Below are positions 48,834 through 59,308 of a stretch of 64,000 nt of DNA, in pieces (position 1 is the stretch's first letter; each line of letters starts with the position of its first letter). The notes beneath the pieces are model-generated. The model worked only from the letters and a program-made list of their open reading frames with translations. It ran no database searches and had not been told where the DNA came from. Source of the stretch: Cyanophora paradoxa. Taxonomy: Eukaryota > Glaucocystophyceae > Cyanophorales > Cyanophoraceae. The stretch is taken from assembly GCA_004431415.1 (NCBI GenBank), contig QPMI01000008.1:61808-125807 (forward strand), read 5' to 3'. The position numbers were made by a program, and so were the translations under genes.

Positions 48834-51455
48834 CTAAGGGGAGAACGACTCGAGGTTGGGGAGGCGGGCGAGGGCGGCGCGGTCGGCCCCGCCCATCTCG
48901 AGGCTCGCGGGGCGCGCCCCGCCCCAGCGCGCCGGGAACTCCCCCTCCCTGCGAGAGGAATATTAACTGCGAGAGAGGAATCCCTGCAGGCTCTCCGGAT
49001 CCCGGAGGAGCAGGCTTGATCCTGCTGCTAGAAGTTGAACAGGCTTTTTATGTATAAGCGGCGAACTATCCGAAAGGGCGCTTCCTAGAGTTTAAAAGGA
49101 CGTCAACTAGCTAAGGTGCTAAGGTGAATTGAGTTAGGCTAAAGCTTGTAATAAGCTACAGGCTGCGCACTCGTAGAGGCCGGTCTCCTCGAAGAAGGCG
49201 AGGGCGCGGAGGCTCTGCCCCGCCGGCCCCGCGGCGAGGGCGGCGAGGCCCTCGGGGGCGCCCTCGTTCTCCCCGAGGGCGACGGCGAGGTCCTCGAGGC
49301 GGGACAGGGGCGCCAGCGCCGCCAGCACCTGCGAATTCGAAAGCGCTAGCGGATCAGGCTGTTGTGCTTGGAAGCTTTGAGATGCTTTAAGCTGTAGGGC
49401 CGGACGGAGCCGGCAGCATTGTTTACTTCGAATAGGATACTTGGGGGGGGGGGGGGGGGGGGGGGAGGGGGATGGGAGGTGTGGGGAGGGGCTGAGGGCC
49501 GGGTAGGGGGCCGGGTGAGGCAAAGCGAGCGGAGGAGGGGGCGGAAGAGAGGGGAATCTAAGATTAGCAGTTCATTAAAAGTGACTAGCTTAAATTGCAA
49601 TCGGAAGCAAGCTTAAGCATGGGAGGGCCGCGGATCCGGATGGCTGCGTTATATATTTCGCTTCGAGTTAAACACGTGCACCTAGCAGCCGCTGAGCGAT
49701 TGCAAGCTCGGCACCTTGGAGACGCGTTCGTTGTCCGCCGTGAGGGAGAGCGAGCGGAGGAGGGGGCAGGCCCCCGCGATCGCCGCCGCCGTCGCAGGCG
49801 TCGCCCCGGGGCACGTCTGGAGCGGGAAATCAAATGTGAAATATTACAACGCACGGACTTGAAATGAAGGTAAGAAGTATCTCCTAGCTATAGTCATAAC
49901 TCCTAGAGCTCTAAATTTATGCATGAACTTGAAACGAAGTCGCATTATTAAGAGCAATCGAGAAAGCAAATCACAAATGCAACTCACCTCAAAGAACAGG
50001 TCGAGCGAGCGGAGTTGGGCGAAGGGGGCGAGGGCTGTCCGCAGCTCGGCGGGGGCCGGCCAGGGGGACGACTCCTCGCAGGAGCCCAGCATGCTCCTGG
50101 GAGAAGATATTAGCACAGAAGATGATTAAATGTATATCTTGGCTTCAAAGCCAAGCTTAAGATTTTCAGAGCGCCAACTTAGAAATTAAAGCTTAAGCAA
50201 ACGTGTCCAGTTTATCCGAGCTGAAGAGGAGTCCCGTGGGCCCAGGAGGGGGCCGAGGGGCCCGCCGGGGCCGGGAGGAGGCCTAAGAGAAGGAGAAAAG
50301 GGGGGGGGGGGGGGGGGGGGGGGGGTCGGGGCCGTGGCCATGGGCCGAGGAGGAGGCTCAGTGCGCATGGCCCGAGAAGGAGGCACCGTATACGTACCTG
50401 GGCTTGCAGACGAGCCCGACGCTAAGCCGCTCCAGGCCGCTGGCGCCGCAGCCTAGGCCTGCGGCGCAGAAGATCAAATTAGATCAGATCAGATTAGAAA
50501 GCCGAGCTAAGTAAGCTGAGCTGGGTGACGCGACGGACCTTCGTTGGGATCTGCAGCTGCGCCCTCGCGATCGCCCTCGCGCTCGGCCTCGGGCGGGCGG
50601 AGGGCGGCGAGGAGGGCGAGGAGGGCGCCGGGGAGGAAGCCGGCGCTGCCCAGGTAGCGGTCGGTGAAGAGCTCGGCGCTCGAACCGTAGAGCTCCACCG
50701 TCACACCGCGGAGCTGGGCCAGGGGCTGAGGCTGGCCATGGGGCTGAGGCTGAGGCTGAGGATGAGCCGAGAGCTCACGGAGCTGGCGCTGAGGCGCCGG
50801 CCCTGGGTCCAGTGGAGCCGGCCCGAGCTGGAGCCCGTGTTGAGCCGGAGGCTGATCATGATCATGATCATGAGGCCCGCGGCCGGCGCCATGGTCAGCC
50901 GGGCCGCAGTTTGCGTAGTAGCTCCGCGTGATGGCGGCGAGGAGCCGGCACGCGGCCTCCAGCGCGCCCCGGTGACGCTGCCTCGCTTCGGCGACATCGG
51001 CGGCCCTGCGGGATGGGCCGGGCGCGAGCTCCGGCCGCAGGGCGACGCTCGCGCCGCCGGCGAGGCGCAGCTTTCGCTGCTCGAAGAGGGTCGACAGGGC
51101 CCCGCAGGCCTCCTCGAATCGATCCCCGCCGCTGGCGTTGGGCCGGGGCCCCGCGCCGCTTGCGTCGGATGCAGCTGCGGCCGGGGCCGGGGCCGGGCCC
51201 CCGCCGCCGCTTCTGAAGCGCAGCTCGAGGCTCGGCCAGGGAGTGTCCTCGGCCACCCGCCGCCACCGCCTGCGCGCGACCGGAAGATTAAGACTTCGGC
51301 ATTGGTCTGTCTCGGAGGCTTAAGACTTTTGCTACAGCTGCAGGCTGCGAATCGAACCTGCAAACGCCGCGCAGGGGCCAGCCCGCCCGCAGCCCGAGCG
51401 TCTTGAGAACGTCGCTCAGAATCGCGTCCGGCAGCGCGTCGATCGCCGGCGCCGC
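48834..51455 (-). CDS. F-box/LRR protein (5' end open)
   Basis: The F-box starts in the exon 51455-51358 (IDALPDAILSDVLKTLGLR, GWPLRGVCR) and is completed by the next exon from 51269 (RRWRRVAEDTPWPSLELRF). Downstream exons carry irregular leucine-rich repeats: SGLERLSVGLVCKP (near 50420), LRTALAPFAQLRSLDLFFE (near 50030), AGACPLLRSLSLTADNE (near 49750), VLAALAPLSRLEDLAVALG (near 49290), AGQSLRALAFFEETGLYE, and a last exon ending RAALARLPNLESFSP at 48834. Joins checked are in phase. It would act as the substrate adaptor of an SCF ubiquitin ligase. The first exon with the ATG was not found. Two of its introns carry long poly-C tracts on the coding strand (49440-49465, 50300-50327), and the last intron ends in two tandem acceptors 18 nt apart. 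Confidence 0.72.
49440..49466 (-). repeat. Poly-C (sense strand) tract in an F-box gene intron
   Basis: A run of more than 20 G on the plus strand lies within an intron of the minus-strand F-box/LRR gene. Confidence 0.75.
50299..50327 (-). repeat. Second poly-C (sense strand) tract in the F-box gene
   Basis: A run of more than 20 G on the plus strand lies in the intron between the LRR exons at 50.4 and 50.1 kb of the minus-strand F-box gene. Confidence 0.75.
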
Positions 51456-51946
51456 CTGCGGACCCGGAGGCACATGTACAGCTGCGCATGCGAGCGCCCT
51501 CGTGGATCAGCGCTTGCGGCAAGGAGGCCGAGCTTGCGGATCATATACTCGTGGTCGCACCCGACATTGCCGCTGCTCCGAAGGTCCCGAACCCGCTCGC
51601 GCGCTGTGATCAGGTCAAGATAAGGAACCATCGAAGTCGTATAGGGCGAGCAGCGCAGCACGGTGGGATCAAACAACGCACCTGTGCTCGTCCGCCGTGC
51701 GAGTAGCTTGATCAGAGGCCCGGCCGAAGCTTGCGGGTCGCTGTCCCGGGGTACACGCATCGGCGCGTCGTGCTTGCTGGTCGCGCACAGCGAACTTCGC
51801 CGCTCTGGAACGATTGCTTCGCAACTGGAGCTCGGGATCGTGCAGCGACCGTCGCGTCCAGCTTCCACCGCACGCAGCCGAACGCAGCGGACCGATCGGC
51901 GCGCTTAACTGCGCCTGATCGAGCGTAGCTAGAGAGCGGTGGTGCA
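51456..51946. other. Upstream part of a segmental duplication
   Basis: From about 51720 this sequence is a diverged copy of 59040-59308, upstream of the intact DTW gene (shared words include gcctgatcgagcgtagctag). It probably carries the old promoter of the duplicated gene. No exon was recognised between 51456 and 51720, where the missing first F-box exon may lie. Confidence 0.5.
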
Positions 51947-53000
51947 TCTACACGCGACCGTGGCGCGCGCGGCGGCGGCCGGCGCATCGATGGCGAGTGC
52001 GCTGCGAAGTCCGGCCACGGCTGCGCGCTTCTCGAGCCCCGGGCGGCTCTGGTCCGTGTCTCGCCTGCCCGCGGACATCCGAGTGCCCACGCCGGCTCCG
52101 GATCCGGCCGCAAGCGACGCGCCGCGGGCCGCGGCGCGCAGGCGGCGCGCCGCCAGCAGCAGCCGCGGGAGCGATCAGGGACCAGCACCGCACGGCGTGC
52201 GAATGCGGGAGGTCGCACGTATCCCGGTCGGGGACCGCACCGCCTTCGTCGCCATCAACCACATCCTTTCCAAGGTGCGCCGCTGGCGAGCGAGCGCTAG
52301 CGGGCGCGCCGCGGCATCGCGCTGCTCAAGGCCGCGCGCACAGATGGAGCTCGAGACTGCGGACACGTGCCCCGACTGCTCCATGTACCTCGCGCGACCC
52401 GACCTGCCGGGCTGCATCTGCGAGAAGACCCAGCCGCTGATCTCCTTCCGCACTCCTGTTCCCCTTCGATGACTCCATCCCGGTACCCCGCCCCCTCCGA
52501 GGCAGCGAGGCTGTACCCTGCCGGCTCCGCTTACCCGCATTAGATCGCGGACGTCATCGCAAACCTCCGCAAGCAGAACGGTCTGGCCCCCGACGCGTGC
52601 ACGTACCCACCGCCGCGAGCAGAATTTTGTACCCCCCTTCCGAACTCTTCTCCCCCGCAGACCGGCCCCGGGGCTCCGCCTCGTCCTGTTGGACCCTCGA
52701 GGCGGCCGCGCTCGCCCTCGAGGTCCTACCCCCTCCCCCCCCCCCCCCCCCCACCACCCCTGACACCGAGCCGAACCCGTACCCCCGCAGGCCGCCAAGG
52801 TAGAGCCGCGCTTCCAGGAGCCCCTCACGACAGGTTCGTACCCCCCTCTCCTCACCTGATATCGATATCTGAGCCGCTTCCGATCTGACCTGATCTGAAT
52901 CTGATCTGATCCGGGGGCAGGCTTCGGTTCGCGTTGGACACGCACGCGTGGCGCCTGCAGCGGCACGTGCACATGCCACCCCTCTACGGATCCCGCCCCT
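51947..53000 (+). pseudogene. Decayed copy of the DTW-domain gene
   Basis: Matches the intact gene at 59309-60810 exon by exon, introns included, so it arose by DNA duplication and not by retrocopying. The N-terminal exon (SALRSPATAARFSSPGRLWS) and the zinc-binding segment TCPDCSMYLARPDLPGCICE are still readable. After that, the rest of exon 2 and most of exon 3 are deleted, and a second deletion fuses VLLD directly to the EAAALALE exon, removing the GTWDQ part of the DTW motif and the following exon. The last matching piece (WRLQRHVHMPPLYG) has a small insertion. The active-site motif is gone, so no enzyme can be made. Confidence 0.75.
52735..52755 (+). repeat. Poly-C tract in the DTW pseudogene
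   Basis: Run of C in the remnant of the intron that follows the EAAALALE exon; the intact gene has a shorter C-rich stretch at the same place. Confidence 0.7.
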
Positions 53001-53150
53001 TCCGTCGGCGCCGCCACGCTGCAGCTGCAAGGCACTCTAGGCAATATTAGCGACATCATGGCATGTACATCATCAATTGCCTTCAGCCGGCAGCTAACAT
53101 CAAGAACCGCCTTCACTCAACCACTTCGTTGGACGACACTGCTCAGAGGT

Positions 53151-56100
53151 TCAGCCGGGGCCGGGGCCGGGCCGGGGCCTGGAGGCGCCGAGGAGGTTCG
53201 GGGGCAGGTAGGGCCCAGTGGGGCGCACGGGCCGCGGGGGGGCCGGCGCCCCCTCAGAGACGGCGGAAGGGCCGTCCGCCGGTGAAGGGGGGAGAGAGGC
53301 GGCAGGGGGGGCCGCCAAAAACTCGGGCGGAGGGAACACGTGCCCCGGCGGGCCGCCGGGGTACGGAAATGGAGCCCTTGGCGGGGGTACGAACTCAGGG
53401 AGCCCAGGGGGGTAAAATGAAGCGGAGGGGCCGAAGAAAGGCGCCTCCGGAGCGAAGGGGGGGGCGAAGTGAGGGGGCATAAAAGGTGAGAAAGCTGGAG
53501 CGGGAGCAAAGTGAGGGGGGTGGAGGGCGGGGCCGGGGGGCAGAGGGTGCCAAAGCTGAGGGCCCGGACCCGGGTCTGGGCCTGCATGGAGAGGGAAGCC
53601 GGGGGCGGAGGGCGGTGGTGGATAGGGGGCAGAGGACGACGGGGCGGATGGGCCGGTGGCGGGTGGGAGCCATGGCCAGCCCCAGGGGGGTAGCGGAGGA
53701 GGCGGAGGCGGTTCGGGAACGCGTTCGGGGCCCCGGGTACGATCCGGCGCCGGCGCCGCTTCGTTCGCCTTGTGCGCTGCTGCGGCGCTCCGCGGAGGCG
53801 GAGGGGCACCGCTGTGGGGGTACGTCAACGCGGCGGGGTCGACGTCAACGTCGGCGTCGGCGTCGGTAGGAGGGGCCGATGCCGCAGCGCTCCGCGGAGG
53901 CGGGTACGTGAACGTGGCGGGCTCGACGTGGGAAGGAGGGGCCGGCGGCTCGCGATCTGAAGGATCCGAAGACCGGCCGGCGCCGGATCCGGCGCCGGCG
54001 CCGGCGGAACCGAACGCGGGATTCGAAGAAAGGGCGCCGAAGGGGTCAGACGTCGACGCGGCGGGCCCTGGGCCTGCGGCTGGCGCCGAGGGTAGGGCGG
54101 GCCAGGAGGCTGCAGTGTCCGAAGGCTCGGGCGCGGGAGCGGGCGGGGCGGCTTCGAATTCGAATTCGGGGGCCATGTCCAGCGGAGCGGGGCCGCCAGG
54201 AGGCTCAGGGGCAGGCGGGGCGGCCTCGGGGGCGATGGCCAGCGGAGCGTCGGGGCCGGCGGGAGGCTCGAGGGCGGACGGGGCGGCTCCGGGGTCAGCG
54301 GGAGGGGCCGGCGACTCGGACGGATCGGCGCCGGCGCCGGCATCGAAGGGGGCGCGGCACTCGGGGCAGCCGGTCGCCAGCGGCCGGCTCCGCCACTCCC
54401 CGATGCACTCTGCGTGAAATCGATCTGCGCGAAACCAGGAGCCCGTTAATATGAAGCACATAGCTATAGATATTTTAATGAAATATAGACGCCAAGAGCC
54501 AGTTGATATGAATCCGAAGCACAGCGTCGCGCGCGACGAAGGGCGCACGGCTGCAGGGAAGCGAGATGACGGAGGCGTCTCCCGCGGGCGGGGCCGGCTC
54601 GAGGCAGATGGCGCACTCTCCCTCCGCGAGGGCGGGTACGGCGTGCGCGTGCGGCGCCCCGGGCTCGATTCCGGTCCCCGTCGAAGGCGTCGCAGGGTGG
54701 GCGAAGCTGCGCATGCGGGGCACGACTCAGTGATCATGAGCGCGACTCCTGCAAAAGACATGCGGCAGATATATCTTATTTTTAAAGCGGCAGATCTAGA
54801 GCCGGGGTCACTCACCGGCAGGAGGCGCCGAGGGCGCAGAAGCCTCTCGCGAAGTGCCTGCAGAGGCGCCGCGGGCGGCCCGAGCTCGAGCTCGAGCTCG
54901 CTTCGGGCTGGTGCCTGAACCTGTTGCAGGGAATTAAATAAAGAATGAGCGAGAGGCTTGCCATGGGTCGCACCGGCACCGCTCTCCGTCCCGACAAGCC
55001 CCCCTGGCAAAGAATCGGCAGGGCGGCGCGTCTCGCCGCGCTTCCTGCTCCCTGTTCCGCCGAGCGGCCTCGGCAGCGGCGGCCTCTGCGGCTGCCGCCG
55101 CCGCCTCCCTGCGCCGCTCCTCACGAGTGCGCTCCTCGGCCGCGCGCTTGGCCTCCGCCTCCTCCTCGCGCTCGCGCTCGCGCTCCCGGCGCCTCCTTTC
55201 CAGCTCCTCCGCCTCCCGCCGCTCCTCTTCCTCCTCATCCTCCTCGGCTCTCTGCGCCGCCTCGCGCCGCCTCCGGAGCTCGGCCTCCGCCTTCTCGCGC
55301 TCCTGCCGAACCCTGGCCCCCTTAGCTCGTAAGCTAAAGAGCGCACTTCGCAAGCGTGCCGCCTTTGGCCACGGTCTTCGGATTCGAGTTCGTGGCGGAC
55401 TGCAGTTCTTTCTCCCAGCCTCCCGCCTCCGCCGCGGCCGCCTCGAGCTGCCCCGCCCCCGCCATGCACTCTGCGCAGCAGTAATCAGCACAGCAGAGTA
55501 AATCTTCTTCGAAGCGAAGAGGGCGCACGGATCCGGAGCAGCCGAGCCTCTGCGTCCCCAGGCTCCCTCTGCGCGACGCGAGCTTTAGCTTCGGGCGCGG
55601 CCAGCAGGCGAGGGGCCGGGCCGGGCCGGGCCGGCGCCGGCGCCGACCTTCAGCAGCGCGTCGAGCAGCGAGCGGGCGCGGGGCCACTTCAGCCGCTGCA
55701 TGAGCTCCCGGGCCTTGGTCTGCAACCGGAATTCAGGCAAAGAAGAAAGAAAGCGCGCGGGATGGACACGCTTAAGATCTAGAACCAGATCTAGATCTAG
55801 GACAGGATCCCGGAGCGCACCCGGTCGGCGGCTTCGCGCTCGGCGCGGATGTCGCGCTCCGCCTCCTGCCGCGCCCGCTCCCGCGCCGCCTCCTCCCGCC
55901 TCCGCCCATCCAGCGCCGCCCTTCGCCCGGTCGGATCGCTCTGCTGAGCCGTGGCCGGCGCCGCTCGGTCCGGCTCCGTGCGGCCTAGGCCTGCATCCGG
56001 TTCGCCCGCATCGACCCGCCGATCCAGCTTCTGATCACTCCGCCGATCCAGCGCCGCTCGGCCCGGCTCCGGCTCCGTGCGGCCTGGGCCTGGGCCTGCA

Positions 56101-58742
56101 GCCGGCGCCGGCGGGGCCGGGCCGATCGGGTGGGGCTCGCGATCGAGGACGAGGCAGTGCAGCTCGCCGGTCGCCAGGGCCGTCTCCAGCGTCTGCGGCA
56201 AGTGAGGAGCGGTACCGGCAGGCTAAGGCTAAGATGCTGAGAAGGCTAAGCTGTGCTAATTCTATAAGATAAGCTGAGAGTCCTAAGCTGTGCAGGCTAA
56301 GCTTATAAAATTAGCTGAGGTGAGCTAATTAAGCTGAGCTGAGCTAAGAAGATTGAGAAGCGGCACCGGCAGGCCTGAGAAAGCACCTGAGCGACCCCGC
56401 GGAGGCCCTTCCCGCCGGTTCCCAGGCCGGCGGGCGGCCTCCCCGTCTCCCGGATGAAGGCGAGGGATTTCTGCACGCGGAGAGAATGCGTGAGTGGCGG
56501 CCATGGCCACAAAGGAGAGAGTGCAGCGGTGCTTGCTCGCCCGCGCGCAGAGCCTGGCGAGGGTCGGCTCGTAGCGCCGCGAGAGGAGCTCGAGCAGATT
56601 CTCGATGCAGCTCTCCGTGCTGTCGTGGGCCAACCCGAAATAGCGCTCCACGACGACCAGGCCGCGCTGCAAGGGAGGGGCGCCCTAGCCTGCTCAGTGG
56701 CTGGGGCATTGAAGGCCGGACGCAGCGTCTGCACGCACGCAGAGGCAGACGGCAGCCTCGCCGAGGCGCCCGGCCCGCAGGTGCAGGGAGCCCAGGCCCC
56801 GCAGGACGTCGCCTAGGGACTTGTCCTCGTCTCGCGTCCCTTCCAGCTCGAGCTCGACCAGCGCGCGCTGCAAGTGCGCGCGCGTTTAATTTGCAGCGAG
56901 CGCGCGCGCACGTGTGTGGTACGCACCTTGAGGTACGATTCCGCACGGAGCAGGGCCTCCTCCCCTTCCTCCGCCCCAGGTTGCCACTTCTTGAGGATCA
57001 GGATGCCTATGTGCTTGAGCGCAAAGCCGAGGTACCCGCGAGCTTTGCACTCTCTGCACGATCCCTCGGCGATCTCCAGGTTCGTCTGCGCGCGCGCGAG
57101 CGTGCGTACGCGTGAGCTTTGCTTTCATCTGATATATATATACCGATGTCGACATCGATTTATAGCAGTACTGGTACTCGCCTGCAGCGCCGCTTCCGCT
57201 TCGCGGTAGCTGTCGCGGCAGCCGTCCTCGTCGAAGCTGTAGAACATCGAGGAAAGTCCGACGAGCCACCCCGACTTGAGCATGAGGCAGCATTGTGACC
57301 CCAGACGCTGACGCGACCGGTCGCTTCTCACTGCGAGCTACGCGGCCCGGCCCAGTAAGAATGCAATTAATATTGCAAGACGAGCGCACGCCAGCAGAGA
57401 ATGCAGGTTGAGCGCATGCATAATATGCGCACTTGGTAGAACGTCCACGCTTCGCTCCGATCTCTCATGCAAACGCAGGCGATCATAAGGTACCACAGAT
57501 TGTCCACAATATACTTGTCGTCGTCGTCGCAATCGGTGAAGCGCTTTATAAGGTACACAGCGGCCTGAGGCGACGATCACGGGGCGGAATTTGTCAACGC
57601 TGCTCGATGTCAGCGCAGGGTCTGGAATTCGCACCTGATGGCAGCGCTTGGCCGAGGCGAAGTCCCGATCCGCGAAGCAGCTTCTGCCGTATAGCATGGC
57701 GCACGTCACGAGTAGGCCGGGAGAGGCTGCGCCGATGAGCTCGTCGATCCTTTTGGGGTGCAGGAGGCGGGGCGCCAGGAAGCGCTGCGGGCCGGGCCGA
57801 GGGCGGTCAGTAAAATTCACGCTCAATGCACGATGGGTGCAGGCAGGGAAGCTGCATGCCTTCAACATCGGGCGGGCCTCTTCGAACTTTTGGAGAAGGC
57901 CGAAAAGCCATGCGAGGCGGAGACCGTACGCGACCGAGGCTAGGGTCTTCTCACCGCCCTCGGCTATGGCGCGGTCGAGGTCACTCTGCCGCGCGGCGTG
58001 AGGGCTGGCCGGCGCGGGGCGAGGGGAGCGGGAACGAATTCAAACCTGCCAGAGCGAGCGGCAGGCCTCGAAGCCCGGAAAGTCGGGGAGCGGTTGCGTC
58101 TTCTCGATGTTGGAAGTCATCAAGTCCATCCGGATGATGGATTCATCGCAGAGGCCGGATGTCGGCTGGGCGGTCGGCGAGCGCGCCTCCACGCACTGGG
58201 GACACTCGCAGCGGAACCGGCACGCCCATAAGCGTCGGCGAGCCTCCGGCCTGCGGGAATTCGAATCACAAGCACTCCGATGGTCAGATGAGGAATCAGA
58301 TCGAGAAGCAGAGCCCGCGCACCGGCTGCATTCCGTGCAGCTACATTCAATATGACGCTGCGCGATCCGAAATGCATTCTGCAGGGCCGGGATGACTTGG
58401 GATCAGTAAACCGTCAGACGTACACGTTATACACAAGAAGACCGGTACCTGCAGCCCTTCCCTAACCTCCTCGTCCTCCTCGAGCTCGACGTGGGCCATC
58501 AAAGCCTTCAACCTAGCTATCACGGTGCGGGGCAATTGCAAGTCGCCAGCATCCCCCTGCGTTGCATTCGTCAAAGAGACCCCAGCGGCGTGCTGATGCA
58601 TAGGTCGCACCTCGTGCTCCCTAGCTCCAAGCGACGAATCGCCCTCGAGCTCGGCCTCCTGCATATGCGCATGCATGCGCAGCTGCGGCTGCCTTGAGCT
58701 CGAGGCTGGCGCTGGCGATGGCGTTGCAGAGGGTTCGCTCAT
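53151..58742 (-). CDS. TPR-coiled coil-CCCH-CCCH-RING-H2 protein (probable E3 ubiquitin ligase)
   Basis: Starts at the ATG at 58742 (exon 58742-58449, 98 codons) and exon 58378-58046 (111 codons) with two Cys clusters (CSCTECSRC; CRFRCECPQC). Then come helical TPR-like exons: EGGEKTLASVAYGLRLAW, ELIGAASPGLLVTCAMLYGR, NLWYLMIACVCMRDRSEAW, FALKHIGILILKKWQPGAEE, DVLRGLGSLHLRAGRLGEAA, LVVVERYFGLAHDSTESC. A charged coiled coil follows (55480-55010, Glu/Arg/Ala), then two CCCH fingers, CRFFARGACRDGERCRFRH and CRHFARGFCALGASCRFAH (each completed across an intron), a RING-H2 (ECAICLE...LPC, HRFHAECIGEW, CPECRAPF) and a long Pro/Ala-rich tail ending at 53151. CCCH plus RING recalls makorins, and the Cys cluster before TPRs recalls SMYD proteins, but the whole order is unfamiliar. 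It could be an RNA-binding ubiquitin ligase. I treat it as one gene because donor/acceptor phases link every block; a split into two genes near 55.8 kb is possible. Confidence 0.68.
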
Positions 58743-59308
58743 GATAATGATCCAAGTTCATGGGCCAGCCTGCAGCTGGCAGAGTTCTTCGCCTCCGATC
58801 CGATCCGCGCCTTCTCCTCCGCGCCTCTCCCGCGCAGAGTTCTTCGCCTCCGCTGCCAGGCTGTCCTGTGACACGGCTGGCGCGCAGACATCGACACGCG
58901 CGGAGACGCGAGGCCAGAACGTGTGCATGGCGCACCTTCGAATTCTCGGGCGGCCTCGTTGCACCTTGTCACCGCATGCACGACCTTGTGCACGCACCAC
59001 CGGTGCGGAGGCCTGAATTCGAAGATTGTAGCTCCATCAGCTCCGTCAGCTCGCTGGCCCCGGGTACACGCATCGATATCGGCTCGTCGTCCTTACTGGT
59101 CGCGCCCGGCGAACTTCGCAGCTCCGAACGCTTGCTTCGCGATTGGAGCTCGAGATCGTGGAGTGATCTTCGCGTCCAGCTTCCAGCCGCGCGCAGCCGA
59201 ACGCAGCGGAGCGATCGGCGCGCTTCACTGCGCCTGATCGAGCGTAGCTAGGGAGCGGGTGTGCATTTGCACGCGACCGTGGCGCGCGCGGCTGCGGCCG
59301 GCGCATCG
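58743..59308. promoter_or_regulatory. Divergent region between the TPR-RING gene and the DTW gene
   Basis: 566 bp between two start codons on opposite strands. The half next to the DTW gene (59040-59308) is the parent of the duplicated upstream block at 51720-51946. A gttcttcgcctccg word occurs twice (58784, 58838). No exon was recognised. Confidence 0.4.

Noticed and set aside
53117-54417. Plus-strand Gly/Ala/Ser-rich frame that looked like a structural protein
   Set aside because: It is the antisense of the Pro/Ala-rich tail that continues in frame from the RING-H2 exon.
54600-55010. Makorin
   Set aside because: CCCH and RING are present, but the RING is of H2 type, the makorin Cys-His motif is missing and TPR/coiled-coil parts precede it.
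58046-58449. SMYD-type methyltransferase
   Set aside because: The FRCECPQC cluster followed by TPRs resembles the post-SET end of SMYD proteins, but no SET or MYND domain was found upstream.
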